Origin: a virus
IMG/VR virus record: IMGVR_UViG_3300027969_000052
Span: 1-64,000 of that record
Reading direction: 5' to 3' (one strand)
DNA: 64,000 nt
Shown: positions 57,001-64,000 of the stretch, one piece after another
How the letters are laid out: each line of letters begins with the position of its first letter
How positions within the stretch are numbered: position 1 is the stretch's first letter
Made by a program: the position numbers and the translations under genes
The notes under the pieces: generated by a model
Databases searched by the model: none
Seen by the model: the letters and a program-made list of their open reading frames with translations, nothing else
What the model was told of the DNA's origin: nothing

Positions 57001-60000
57001 CTTGCAAGTCGCTATTTACTGTTACTAATGTTCCTGCTGGATCTAATGTAATATCTCCAGACAAGCTAGAAATTGTACCACCGGCTAAACTTAAATTGCC
57101 AACCGAAATGCTTGTTGGTAGAATTGTTGCGTTATTTGTGCCGTCGGTGATTGTTAATTGATTTAATCCGCTTAGGTTAACTTGTGCGTTACCAAAACTT
57201 ACGTTACCTGTACGTTGGTTAACTGTAAACGCTGACCCCACACGGAAGTCACCGCTTTGGTCAACTGTTTGATAATATATTTTTCCGTTATTCTGTTGAA
57301 TAATTTCATTAGCTTGTACTGTTAATGAAGTGTCGTTACTTATATCGCCACCTGCACCAATATGACTTATGTTAAATGCGATTAATTTTAAGTCTGTACC
57401 AGTACCGTCGGCTGTAACACCAGTGTTACCAAATACAGCCGCACTACCGATACAGCGTAGTTCAGCACCAAACTGATGATAGTCAGCTAGAGCGATGCGT
57501 TTGGCTGTAGCACCGCCTGAAGATGCAATGTTTTGTGTTCCTTGAGCAGAGTCAATAAATCCTGTTATGCCGTTGCCACCATCCATATTCAATAACAAAA
57601 CAGTATTTGCATCTGATGTTAGGGCACTTGTTGGTGCTGTAAAGTTAGAAGGATAGCGATAATTGTTGCTGATTCTAAAATCGTCAATATAACCGTTGAG
57701 ACTATCTGCCGGTGTTGCCGCAATACCGCCGATACTAACCGGATCGGTATTGTTTACATTACCTGTTGCGCTTGAGCTACTTGCTTCAAGTGTGCCGTTT
57801 AAGAATAATTTAATTGTATTTGAAGAGCCTTGACGACTTAGTGCAACGTGATACCATTGTCCAGTGGTTAATGTCGTAACACCGGTGATAGTTACTCCTG
57901 CATGGATAGCATTTAACACATTTCCTGAAGTAACACTTACTCTAAAGTTTGAGCCGCTGACTGTACCTTTGTAAAAAATCCGTTGGGTCTTTCCTAATGC
58001 GCTTAGATAAACCCAAGCTTCTACGGTATAATTACCTGTACCAAATTGGAAATCGGCGTCGCTTAATACTTCTAGGTAATCGCCACTGCCATCAAACTTG
58101 CCAGAGGTAGGATTAAATTTCTTTTGAACGTTGCTCTGTACCGCATCGCCGTAGGTTGTTACAGTTTTGCCAGCGCGATCTGAGATGGTTTCAAAGCCGT
58201 AGCTTGGACCGGCGATATAGATATAGTTGTTAGCTGTGCTAGCAATAGTACCGGATGCCAGTACAACACTACTTGGACTAGTGTAGGTAATTGTTTCGCC
58301 GGATTTAAATACTCCGGTTACGTTTTCAAGTTTAAGTCTTGTCTTACCTGCGCCACCGTAACCAGTTGTACCAGCAACTGCGTAGATTGATTTATCGGCA
58401 AAGTATGAGAAACCGTTTAATAATTCTGCACGAGCACCGTTGGTCATATACCAACCAGTGGCATTTGGAACGATAAATGTTACTTCATTCCATAACATTG
58501 CAGGTTCTAAACTCGTTGGGTCTAGTACACTTGCATCTAAGAATGCGCCGTTACCAGCATCTGCACTTGCAAAGCCATACGGATCCGCTGAAGTTGTTAC
58601 ACTACCACGAGTGATAACTGACACACGTTCAATATATGGACTGCGTGTAGTAACCTTTGCACCGATCGCAAAGCGGAACGCATAACCTGGTTTAAAGTGT
58701 CCTGAAACAGTTAAGTCAGTAACTTGTGTTTCGCCATTTAAGTAGAAACAAGATAATGTATTTGTTGCAGTAGTTGGTAAAATTGTAGTAGAACGAATAC
58801 CTTGACCATGGATTGTTACCCCTTGCGGAACAACTAACGGCCATGTTTCGTAATAACTACCTGTAAGTATTTGAATAGTATCACCAGACTGTGCTAGACT
58901 AAGCGCATATTTTAGTGTTTTAACTGGGCTTTGTAGTCTATGACCATCATTAGTATCACTTCCTTGATCGCTAACATACCATACATTTGGATCGTATTTT
59001 AATAAATCAATACCGTTGGCCCATACTGTACCATTGCCAGTACCAGTTGTAAGATATAAGTTATTGCCAATCGACGTAATTGTGTTTACATTAACTACTT
59101 GATTAAATGTTGCTGTGCCACCAAATGTACTGCCACCATTAACTTGTAATACGTTACTTGCAGAACTCCAGATTGTTAAAGTGCTCTGTAGGTTTAGATT
59201 ATTTGTAATACCCACGCCGCCATTGACAACTAATGCTCCAGACCCTGTGCTAGTTGACATTTCACCAGAGTTAATCTTTAAGCTGGAATTAATTACACCG
59301 CCAGAGAAGTTGTTAATTGTTGCAGATGTAACAATCTCAGCACCATTTAAGTATGCCTTGTCTGTGATCATTAACGTCTTAGCAAAAATACCACCTAGTA
59401 CCTGTACCGCGTTTGTTGAAGTGACTGTTGTACTTGTTGTAGTGTTTAAAACTATTAATTGATTAGTAGTAGTGTTTCCGCGAGTAGTTACTGTTTGTAG
59501 TGTAGAATTATTTCCTACTAATACAGAACCGCTGTTTGGATTGGCTCCTACCAAAGTATTAGCGTAACTAAAAGAAATGTCGCTATAAATGCCGCCTTGC
59601 GCCCCAATGTCTGTTATACCCGAGTTGAATAACGATACAACTCCTGTGGTACCAGTAAGTGTGCCGACATAAGTTTGGATGCCACCGTTGCCTGCTTGAA
59701 CAGCTAGTACACCAGTGTTTGTCAATGCTACATTTAGTACTGAACCCGTAAATATAGACGATTGTACTAAAATTCCGCCCCATGTGCTAGTTGTAATATT
59801 AACGTTGGTTACAACTCTATTGCCGCCGTCGAATACTCGTGTAGCATAAACATCTTGTCCAACTCCAATACCACCTGCAACAATTAAGTCGCCTGTTGTT
59901 GTACTTGTACTGTTTGTATTGTTAACTAAACTTAGTTGACCAAAACGTGCAGAGCCCCATTCTCCGTTAAACGGATTTGGTACAGTCTTATCAGTGGCCG

Positions 60001-61387
60001 TTGATAAATTCTTTAAGAATACTAATTCGCCAGTATTTGACTGACGCCCTAAGAAACTATGAGCATAGGCATTAGCATTTGTACCTGTATTATAACTTAG
60101 TAATAAACCGCGGTCTAAGCCGTCGTTGATTGCTAGCGGAGTACCGTTTAATCCCCCACCTAGTTCAATTGCCGCGTCGGCAAATAATGTTTGTGTTGAG
60201 TTAACAACGACTGTAGTATAACTACCTACAACTGTTAAACCGCCATAGATAACTGCATCGCCGGCAACAGATAAATTCTTTCCAATGTTGACATTTTCAC
60301 CTACACCAACACCGCCATCGACTACTAGGGCACCTGTCTGCGTACTTATTGAGCTAGTAGTATTTTGAATACGTAGGGTATTTGTAATAATACCGCCAAT
60401 ATATTGATTGATTGTAGAACTTGTAACAACAATCGCACCGTTGATATAGCTAGTGTTAGCAACGTTGAGCTGTCTTGCTCCGATGCTTCCTAATACGTTT
60501 AATGCGTTGCCTGTAGCAGTATTGTTACCTACTACTAGACTATTAAGATCAATTGTTTGGTCAGTATAGTTTCCTCGACCAACAACATCTTGTAATGTGC
60601 TGGCTACTGTAAGTGTAACGTTTCCGGTTGCTTGATCAACTGTAAGATCAGTACCGCCAGCAATAATGCTTAGTACACCACTGTTTTCAATTGTAACAGT
60701 ACCTGTTGACGTGCTTACACTAATTCCGCTACCACTAACTAGCGATGTTACGCCGGTGTTTGTTAAAGTGATAGTTGCAGTATATCCAGACTGGACTGCT
60801 TTGGCAGAAATATAACTGTTACTGTTAAACTGAACAGTTGTTAATAAGTGCTGTTTAGATCCGTAAGCATCGCCACTGATAAATGTTGTGCCTGATGTGT
60901 ATTGATTTCCGCCAATGTGGACATCTCTTCCAATACCGACGCCGCCAGGAGTTATTAAAGCACCTGTTGTTGTGCTAGTTGAATTCGTTGTTGTATTAAT
61001 TGTCAGCGGTGCAGTAATAATACCGCCCTGGAAACCTTCAGCTTCTGTTAAGATTCGAGAGCCTTTGATTACTCCAATACCACTTAAATTAATATTTGTA
61101 GCAAAAATGCCGCCAGAAACTTGCAGGGCATTGCCTTCTGCGCTAATAGTTGAAGTATTAACTGCTGTTGAAAGTATTTTAGTTACATCATTTACTTGGA
61201 GGGCTTGCAGAGTTGCACTGGTTAAAACATTTAATGTTTTTCCAATGAAGACATCGCCACCAATACCGACGCCGCCGGGGGTGATAATAGCACCCGTTTG
61301 GGTACCAGTCGAAATATATTGTGTACTACTTGAAGCCCTTACGACAAGGCCATTCTTTACGATAAAATCGTCATTATACGAAGCCAT
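48068..61387 (-). CDS. Giant modular tail fibre (4,439 aa)
   Basis: This is one uninterrupted frame of 13.3 kb. It is built mostly from a repeating module: [T/S]-rich STSTTTGALxVxGGVGIGxNLxVGG alternating with GGIGAKxLYLxxxGWINGSPIIT and FSGGxINNPL. The latter element occurs about fifteen times. Around residues 795-1090 there is a right-handed beta-helix start (YVSDQGSDTNDGHRLQSPVK). Around 1095-1275 there is a LamG domain (DGSGDYLEVLSDADFQFG ... WYHVALSRQGSSNTIKLFLN). The C-terminal 110 residues (KAGHKLQYGSLEGPENGVYV ...) are a conserved fibre end. Probably a very long trimeric fibre. Gene start has GAGAGGGAAACTA before ATG 61387. Confidence 0.88.
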   Translation of the reverse strand: MASYNDDFIVKNGLVVRASSSTQYISTGTQTGAIITPGGVGIGGDVFIGKTLNVLTSATLQALQVNDVTKILSTAVNTSTISAEGNALQVSGGIFATNINLSGIGVIKGSRILTEAEGFQGGIITAPLTINTTTNSTSTTTGALITPGGVGIGRDVHIGGNQYTSGTTFISGDAYGSKQHLLTTVQFNSNSYISAKAVQSGYTATITLTNTGVTSLVSGSGISVSTSTGTVTIENSGVLSIIAGGTDLTVDQATGNVTLTVASTLQDVVGRGNYTDQTIDLNSLVVGNNTATGNALNVLGSIGARQLNVANTSYINGAIVVTSSTINQYIGGIITNTLRIQNTTSSISTQTGALVVDGGVGVGENVNIGKNLSVAGDAVIYGGLTVVGSYTTVVVNSTQTLFADAAIELGGGLNGTPLAINDGLDRGLLLSYNTGTNANAYAHSFLGRQSNTGELVFLKNLSTATDKTVPNPFNGEWGSARFGQLSLVNNTNSTSTTTGDLIVAGGIGVGQDVYATRVFDGGNRVVTNVNITTSTWGGILVQSSIFTGSVLNVALTNTGVLAVQAGNGGIQTYVGTLTGTTGVVSLFNSGITDIGAQGGIYSDISFSYANTLVGANPNSGSVLVGNNSTLQTVTTRGNTTTNQLIVLNTTTSTTVTSTNAVQVLGGIFAKTLMITDKAYLNGAEIVTSATINNFSGGVINSSLKINSGEMSTSTGSGALVVNGGVGITNNLNLQSTLTIWSSASNVLQVNGGSTFGGTATFNQVVNVNTITSIGNNLYLTTGTGNGTVWANGIDLLKYDPNVWYVSDQGSDTNDGHRLQSPVKTLKYALSLAQSGDTIQILTGSYYETWPLVVPQGVTIHGQGIRSTTILPTTATNTLSCFYLNGETQVTDLTVSGHFKPGYAFRFAIGAKVTTRSPYIERVSVITRGSVTTSADPYGFASADAGNGAFLDASVLDPTSLEPAMLWNEVTFIVPNATGWYMTNGARAELLNGFSYFADKSIYAVAGTTGYGGAGKTRLKLENVTGVFKSGETITYTSPSSVVLASGTIASTANNYIYIAGPSYGFETISDRAGKTVTTYGDAVQSNVQKKFNPTSGKFDGSGDYLEVLSDADFQFGTGNYTVEAWVYLSALGKTQRIFYKGTVSGSNFRVSVTSGNVLNAIHAGVTITGVTTLTTGQWYHVALSRQGSSNTIKLFLNGTLEASSSSATGNVNNTDPVSIGGIAATPADSLNGYIDDFRISNNYRYPSNFTAPTSALTSDANTVLLLNMDGGNGITGFIDSAQGTQNIASSGGATAKRIALADYHQFGAELRCIGSAAVFGNTGVTADGTGTDLKLIAFNISHIGAGGDISNDTSLTVQANEIIQQNNGKIYYQTVDQSGDFRVGSAFTVNQRTGNVSFGNAQVNLSGLNQLTITDGTNNATILPTSISVGNLSLAGGTISSLSGDITLDPAGTLVTVNSDLQVNGAFSVQTLAVPGLTQSTSTTTGALTVGGGAGIGGNVNIGGTFTTLVTASSTSSIAGNAIQAINGGLGAKTLYVEQDAWIGTNRVVTTATIGASLGGIVPNALHITNLDPNTGNTNSGALIVDGGVGIGGNLTVGGNLTLLGGGSVLTNVTVTTDAYIGASVTKSGTTATINIVNLGVQSLSAGSGISVSASTGTITVASTDTLSDVTARGATTAAAISLTSTALNSATIANNALSVTGGIGADSLYIARFGYLQGAELVTTATLGQAFSSSTQVTGQFNITNTASNAFVLAGGAQIGGTVTIQGSLNVAGTVTSINSTSVDIGTKVVFLSTLTGSAALSAGSGIIVGKDDNNANTDWATWTFDGGSPGNWQSGNGIIPLRNDLELGITGGYWWKSLRVKDIYYDTASSTSTVFSTSTIAGNSLMTTGGIAGKSLYLTTDGWINNERIITTGNLATYAATFDGGTIHNDLIQVSTTDASSTITGAIRVVGGVGIGYNLRVGRTVYASDLNITNTAQIQSITTSSAVNSGALVVSGGVGIGQNLRVNTSLDVGTYITAGGNITGANLYANSGLLGLLNATQNQITALGPLEIGSANNLDLVSVSSDINLLPLGKVYIDGDLEVYLGQTRLNSNVAAVSSTTGALTALGGISTQQSLYVWNNIRQQVGTFVNNYSTASSTSSITGNTIQSLQGGIGAQTLYLAQSGWINGSQIITTGTLNSFTGGNISNPLRITNLTDSTSTTTGALVVDGGVGIGKNLVVGGNTYLQGNLFIDGATFDIQSNTIQTGDKLIYVSTGASSSLLATNSGIGVGPVGSAYATWLFDNASTSWKSTVSITGDTNHSLGIALNPWGTAYVNTVYVRSNITATNTTTGSLQVLGGGAFSENVYIGTSRANTLTNTNNALTTLGGAYIGGSLKVTGEAWINNSPIITANSAYDVMLTSVTDSLSTQSGALQVAGGLGVGKNIQVGEKIFINSLYASTVTNTDNALVVSGGGYFNSLMVNTIATVNGGIVITTATIGDYAFNGGTINKAIVINSATQATSTITGAFQITNGGAGIGGNLFLGGYLNIAGTSTFLSTATFKTISAGTATFTTATVTSNIVNTSTAAGNAFQVTGGGSFGYLRVATAAWVNGSPVVTAANINNFSGGTINNPLTINDPTQATSTITGALKVTNGGLGVGGNIWSGGSLNTIDTTGSVDGYLGANGLLTALNVGTNNINKPVDVIVNNVPVARFNDSQQFAIGGNHNPIYGVDVLTPYSPTWSSNTVSNYLSLRSSYWSDIFSANTPRLAFAATSNDSGATFENWLASGEQTAGNAQPLVFGGGAWADSNDTTVNTVVEWARFTGTGNFQLKNNVIVTSNNVSTSTIANNSLAVTGGIGARKIYLTENGWIAGSPIITAATIASYQFNGGTITTPLYVNTNTQAVNATSGAIRTAGGISAVGNIWAGANFYGNLIATNVTATNINAAGSPLTIAGTVQVTTATTATVSGGSINGAGIWATGGIAANQNIIVGSSMINTGTIAGNAVQAINGGVGAKTLFLEQEGWINGSPIITAATINSFSGGEVANQLYLSNTTDATNTSTGALRVLGGVGIGKNLWVGADLNVLGNLYVDGTTFTLSSTNIETGNKVIYLSTSSPNAGAAVGAGIAVGNSTAPYISLLFNGISSWSSNGNIIPSTAGGFSLGDSTNLWNTVHSQSVRSYAVTDASSTQTGALQTIGGAGIGRNLFVGGTATIVSSAFNLTTSTGNALTSLGGIGGRYLTIDVAGYIGGSQVLTAANIGAYSFNGGIVNSAIVVNTNTNADATLTTGSIRTIGGVAITRDLFLGGYEVIQSAIFNTSTIANNALSVTGGIGARSLYLSTEGWINGSPIVTAANINSFSGGQINSSLIINDPTQATSTLTGALKVLNGGVGVGGNIYNGGLHVVGVTLNQQSTNTQTGSLQVLGGAGISGNTYVAGQGYFGGNVGIQTPTPGVALEVNGNFVAGAYNSSRVQITGAGGSNAIYEIATTESSPRWQIGRDLLGTGVSGIAFMNGTQALATGGAAVGAVQGLNGYLGFYTSNGTSQTLRGVVSSGASGGDWGIGVAGAPLAKLDVRGKLRVQVGNDDNIFLSNNVNQYTNVQITRTATGSSADLRIGASAASANFLPTAAQGDAVITFGQAILFGQQSSFEVARLNGSQFYISTATQSLSTQSGALRVDGGVGIGGDVYVGGIFTSTGAAYHASAIASTSSKSGNALVVTGGIGAASLWLDNSAWINGYQVVTTQNVGSFTGAFDGGTINNPLFIRNQTDSGSTGSGALYTLGGVGITKQLYVGGNTTLAGSLTTISGIGTIANATQATSTTTAALKITNGGLGVGGNAWVGGYINVGTTATIGGTVDLSAGNYANFGGNARIRRNTSTTSFDIETANTVRVQVLDTGELVELSTINATNTATGALQVRGGAAIGNGLVVGGITTLLGDTQLQSMTAAGAVQFTNATSATSTLTGAVRITGGLGVQGDIYARNIYANGALVGTGGSGGSGGSSTSTEFINVYTGTVSLSTITGALTVVGGAGIGKDMFVGGPIVVNRTFIDSSANIQVGGNTEASGASVANGVYSQGGNLLVQSSDYSQANWSKFNSTFQAGSTTSPDGTLNGTKLIETGATGGHYFQQTISQTGPVTYSAYLKAAERTFGILNITVGGQAHAAWFNLSTGAAGNTVSGLYPTTSRIETLPYGASSGWYRCSVTVWAPSSASATAVGVYAALGNDTAISGTLSAYTGTAGNGLYVFGSQAEPGYYSGAYVATAGSASTPASNIYAGGSLYVANTATVAGSTVTTQATLMSQFGGTTVNSLVINNATNSTSTTTGALQIINGGIGVGGNVYVGGTLVATAKSFLIDHPSKAGHKLQYGSLEGPENGVYVRGRLTNSSVIELPDYWKDLIDESTMTVDLTPIGKHQKLYVETVTAKTIVVGNDNMINKSVNCFYVVWAERKDIDKLKVEYKK

Positions 61388-61429
61388 TAGTTTCCCTCTC
61401 CACGTCTGGCAAAATGTTGCGTTATGACT

Positions 61430-61435
61430 TATTTA
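61430..61435 (-). promoter_or_regulatory. Late-type TAAATA box of the giant fibre gene
   Basis: Minus-strand GGTAAATAAG lies about 42 nt before ATG 61387, with a GGAGAGGG ribosome-binding sequence between. It is the leadered type. The region 61388-61459 has no other ORF. Confidence 0.45.
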
Positions 61436-61459
61436 CCAAGAAAAGAGAAACTAGGGTTT

Positions 61460-64000
61460 TTAACGACTTAGAGTGGTTCTATGCACCTTAATGATCATGC
61501 TAGTTGGAACATAATTTGGAGTAAATCTTAACTGGATATCACTGCCGTTTAGGGCGGCTTCAAAATCTCCTAGATCTCCAAAGTTACTGCTCATGCCGTA
61601 TTCTTGTATATAAACTCCGCCAATTGTATCGTGATAGATAATTAGCTCTGTTACATACATTCTGTTGGCTTGTCCGCCCGCAGTATTATCAACAACCTGT
61701 ATAAAGTACTTGGCAGATTGGTAAGTTCCTGTGGCAAAAGTATCTAAGTTTACTACAGTTTGCGATGTAATTGCAGAACTTGTATATGTAAGAATTTGGC
61801 TATTTCCAACATACATTGTGTTAGCATTAACATCCAAGTATCCGTCAATATTAACATCACCTGCAATTCCAACACCGCCAGCAACTTGTAAGGCGCCGCT
61901 TGTTGCGTTTGTACTTACGCTTGTATCAGCAATCTTTACTTTTCCGTTAGCAACATACAAGCTCCAAGCATTAGATACTGTAGCACTTCCACCAGCTGTT
62001 GGTGCTCCTGCTACTGTAACTGTTGCCGCGTTAGTGTAGTTTACGCTATTTGTTGAACTAATTACCGGAGCACCAAATGCGCTTACATACGTTAGTGCTA
62101 CAACGCCATTGCTTGAATTATCTGTATATGTAGCGGCTGGCACTGATAATGCAATACCAGTAGTGCCCCAGGCGCCCGATGTTACGTCCCCGCTTCGAGT
62201 AATAGTACCTGTAGAAACAAAACTTCCGCCATTGATGCTGTTTACAGCGTAAATTGCACCGCCGACGCCTACTCCGCCCTTAACAGTTAGCGCACCAAAT
62301 GCAGTACCTGTACTTTGAGTTGAGTCGTATACGCCTGATTTTGGAAGTTGTAATGTTCCGGCAACAACCGTTGCAGTTAATCCACCAATGTCAATAGTGC
62401 TTGAACTAACAAACAATGTACCCCAACGTTTAGATGCACTACCGATATTGTAAGCACCGTCAACTGCGGGAGTCAAGTGGCCGTTCATTATTGTGTTTGC
62501 ACCTACTGCTAATCCACCGTCAATTACTACTGCGGCCGATGTTGTGGTAGTTGCTGTTGTAGCGTTTGCTACTCTTACAATTCCGTTAATTAATGCACCG
62601 CCTGCTAATGTTACAGAGCTTGTGCCTGTTGTGTTAACCGTAATGCCATTTGCGTTGAATACTGTTGTAGTATTGCTTGCAATAACAACGTCTATATGGC
62701 GATCAATGCCTGCGTTATAAACAGTAATGCTAGATGTACTAACAAAAATTGCAGGAGGATCTAATCCCTCGTATCCATCTTGGCCAACAATTTTTCCACC
62801 CACATATAATTTCTTACCAATACCAACACCGCCTAGGACTTGTAAGGCGCCGCTAAATGTATTATTAGCTAGTGTTGTGTTGTCTAAGAAAATTTGTTGA
62901 TCTGTTGTGTTTCCTCTTACAGTAATCGACTGTAATGTACTTGTATTCCATACAGTAATTGCTCCAGTAGCCGCGCTTACTGCTGTATCTGTGCCCGCTG
63001 TTAAGGCTGTTACACCTGAGTTAATTAAGAATACAGAACCTGTTGATGTAGTGGCTGTAATACCATCACCGATTGTTCCAAGACTGTAAACACCCAGGTT
63101 AGTAATAATAACAGAACCAGTAGTTTGGTTTACACCAATACCTGATCCAGCTGACGCACTTGTAACACCTAAGTTAATTAAAGTCACACTTCCTGTGCTG
63201 GTTGAAGCACGTAAACCGGGACCGCTTGTAGCTAAATTTACAACACCAATGTTTGTAACTGTTGTAACACCGCTTGTTCCTGTGTTTATAATTTTAATAC
63301 CTTCACCAGCATCTAGATTTAGAATACCTGTGTTGGTCATTGTGATTGTTACACCATTGGTTGCTGTAGTAACTGCTCCAGATAATCCGGGACCAGTTAC
63401 TAAGTGAATATCTGTTGTAACCTTACGGCCATTAACATAAAAATCGCTAGCGTTAACTACGCCGCCGACCCATAAATCTCCGCCAATACCTGCACCACCA
63501 TCATGAATGATCAATGCACCTGTTAATGTACTAGTTGCGCTAGTGCCGTTTGTAATAACAACTGGGTTATAAACTTCGCCGCCGTTGTATGCTGTAGCTG
63601 TTGTTAAAACATATCCACGGACAATAACATCTCCGTCTACATAAACGTTCTTGCCAACACCAATGCCTCCGGCTACTGTTAGTGCGCCTGTTACTGTAGA
63701 AATTGCATTTTGAAGATCGTTCATGCGTACACGGCCGTCAAACCAAGTGTATCCTCCAGCATAAATGCCACCAGTAACCTGCAAGTCACCTGTGCCTACA
63801 CCGCTCGAAGCTAATCCGCCTTGAAGTTCTAGTCCAGCAAATACGGCGCCGCCAAGTGTGCCTGTTGATCCGAACGGATTTGGAACATCAGTAACGCCGC
63901 CTGGCCAAATGTTTGTACGATAAGTTAGTTTACCGCTAGTATTAACGCGACCCAAAAATGCGTGAGCATCTGTATTAATATTTGCGCCGCTGTTATAATG
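61460..64000 (-). CDS. Repetitive tail fibre protein, N-terminus outside window
   Basis: The frame stays open through the window edge; residues before the apparent TTG at 63955 read HYNSGANINTDAHAFLGR, so the real start lies beyond 64000. This segment matches a stretch in the giant fibre (YNTGTNANAYAHSFLGR). The same modules occur (STVTGALTVAGGIGVGKNVY, ATTTTSAAVVIDGGLAVGAN), plus repeats of the form GVTSASAGSGIGVNQTTGSV. The last 100 residues look like a compact tip (YFIQVVDNTAGGQANRMYVT ... VPTSMIIKVHRTTLSR). It is probably an adjacent paralogous fibre or hinge piece of the same appendage. Confidence 0.82.
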   Translation of the reverse strand, partial: HYNSGANINTDAHAFLGRVNTSGKLTYRTNIWPGGVTDVPNPFGSTGTLGGAVFAGLELQGGLASSGVGTGDLQVTGGIYAGGYTWFDGRVRMNDLQNAISTVTGALTVAGGIGVGKNVYVDGDVIVRGYVLTTATAYNGGEVYNPVVITNGTSATSTLTGALIIHDGGAGIGGDLWVGGVVNASDFYVNGRKVTTDIHLVTGPGLSGAVTTATNGVTITMTNTGILNLDAGEGIKIINTGTSGVTTVTNIGVVNLATSGPGLRASTSTGSVTLINLGVTSASAGSGIGVNQTTGSVIITNLGVYSLGTIGDGITATTSTGSVFLINSGVTALTAGTDTAVSAATGAITVWNTSTLQSITVRGNTTDQQIFLDNTTLANNTFSGALQVLGGVGIGKKLYVGGKIVGQDGYEGLDPPAIFVSTSSITVYNAGIDRHIDVVIASNTTTVFNANGITVNTTGTSSVTLAGGALINGIVRVANATTATTTTSAAVVIDGGLAVGANTIMNGHLTPAVDGAYNIGSASKRWGTLFVSSSTIDIGGLTATVVAGTLQLPKSGVYDSTQSTGTAFGALTVKGGVGVGGAIYAVNSINGGSFVSTGTITRSGDVTSGAWGTTGIALSVPAATYTDNSSNGVVALTYVSAFGAPVISSTNSVNYTNAATVTVAGAPTAGGSATVSNAWSLYVANGKVKIADTSVSTNATSGALQVAGGVGIAGDVNIDGYLDVNANTMYVGNSQILTYTSSAITSQTVVNLDTFATGTYQSAKYFIQVVDNTAGGQANRMYVTELIIYHDTIGGVYIQEYGMSSNFGDLGDFEAALNGSDIQLRFTPNYVPTSMIIKVHRTTLSR

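Noticed and set aside
48402-61427. Many plus-strand ORFs of 60-180 codons rich in Pro, Val, Thr and Ala inside the giant fibre gene
   Set aside because: They are exact antisense shadows of the repetitive Gly/Thr/Ser codons of the minus-strand fibre, share its repeat period, and lack ribosome-binding sequences.
48068-64000. CRISPR-like or satellite repeat array
   Set aside because: Repeats are degenerate, in coding phase and of variable spacing; they encode fibre modules and have no identical repeats with unique spacers.

Overview
This window is a contiguous piece of a large, tightly packed tailed-phage genome of the T4 type (contractile tail). The case rests on recognisable T4-family proteins in the expected functional groups: replication and recombination (gp41 helicase, gp61 primase, UvsW, UvsX, UvsY, gp32, a probable gp62), packaging (gp16, gp17, gp4), tail (gp18 sheath, gp19 tube, a gp54-like protein), neck (gp13, gp14, gp15) and gp1 dNMP kinase. 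Portal, prohead protease, major capsid protein and DNA polymerase gp43 are not in this window. Several small proteins look like those of aquatic T4-like phages (inference from remembered families). The host cannot be read from the sequence. I see no tRNA, CRISPR array, integrase or insertion sequence.

Layout. 1-9.1 kb is an accessory region of short genes on both strands: small membrane or exported proteins, a pirin-like cupin, a GT9-like glycosyltransferase, small fibre-type proteins and a 640-aa fibre, a glutaredoxin-like protein, a nucleotidyltransferase and an AlgH/UPF0301 protein. 9.1-21.9 kb (minus strand) is the replication/recombination block, read from a strong sigma70-like promoter in front of gp32. 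It also carries a 189-aa protein that looks like a condensed family-C DNA polymerase (DnaE) core, next to a zinc-finger protein and a PD-(D/E)XK-like protein. 22.1-37.3 kb (minus) holds packaging, tail and neck genes plus gp1 and an M23 peptidase. 37.3-40.4 kb (plus) holds gp14, gp15 and a Nudix protein. 40.4-64 kb (minus) starts at its low-coordinate end with an unusual U32-like/methyltransferase fusion and conserved hypotheticals. It then carries a set of repetitive fibre genes, including one uninterrupted ORF of 4,439 codons and another that runs off the window edge.

Regulation. Two promoter classes are visible. Sigma70-like boxes (TTGAC-N17-TA[C/T]AAT) precede gp32, gp1 and a small membrane protein. 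A T4-late-like TAAATA box lies before about twenty other genes. In about ten of these the box ends only 4-8 nt (most often exactly 5 nt) before the ATG and there is no Shine-Dalgarno sequence. If the T4 start-site distance applies, these late mRNAs would be leaderless. Some genes use a compact relay of terminator, TAAATA box and ATG. gp15 appears to start at a rare ATT codon.

The most noteworthy items are the miniature DnaE-like protein, the leaderless late-gene architecture, the ATT start of gp15, the U32-methyltransferase fusion, capsid-targeting-like N-termini (including on a cell-wall peptidase), and the giant modular fibre.
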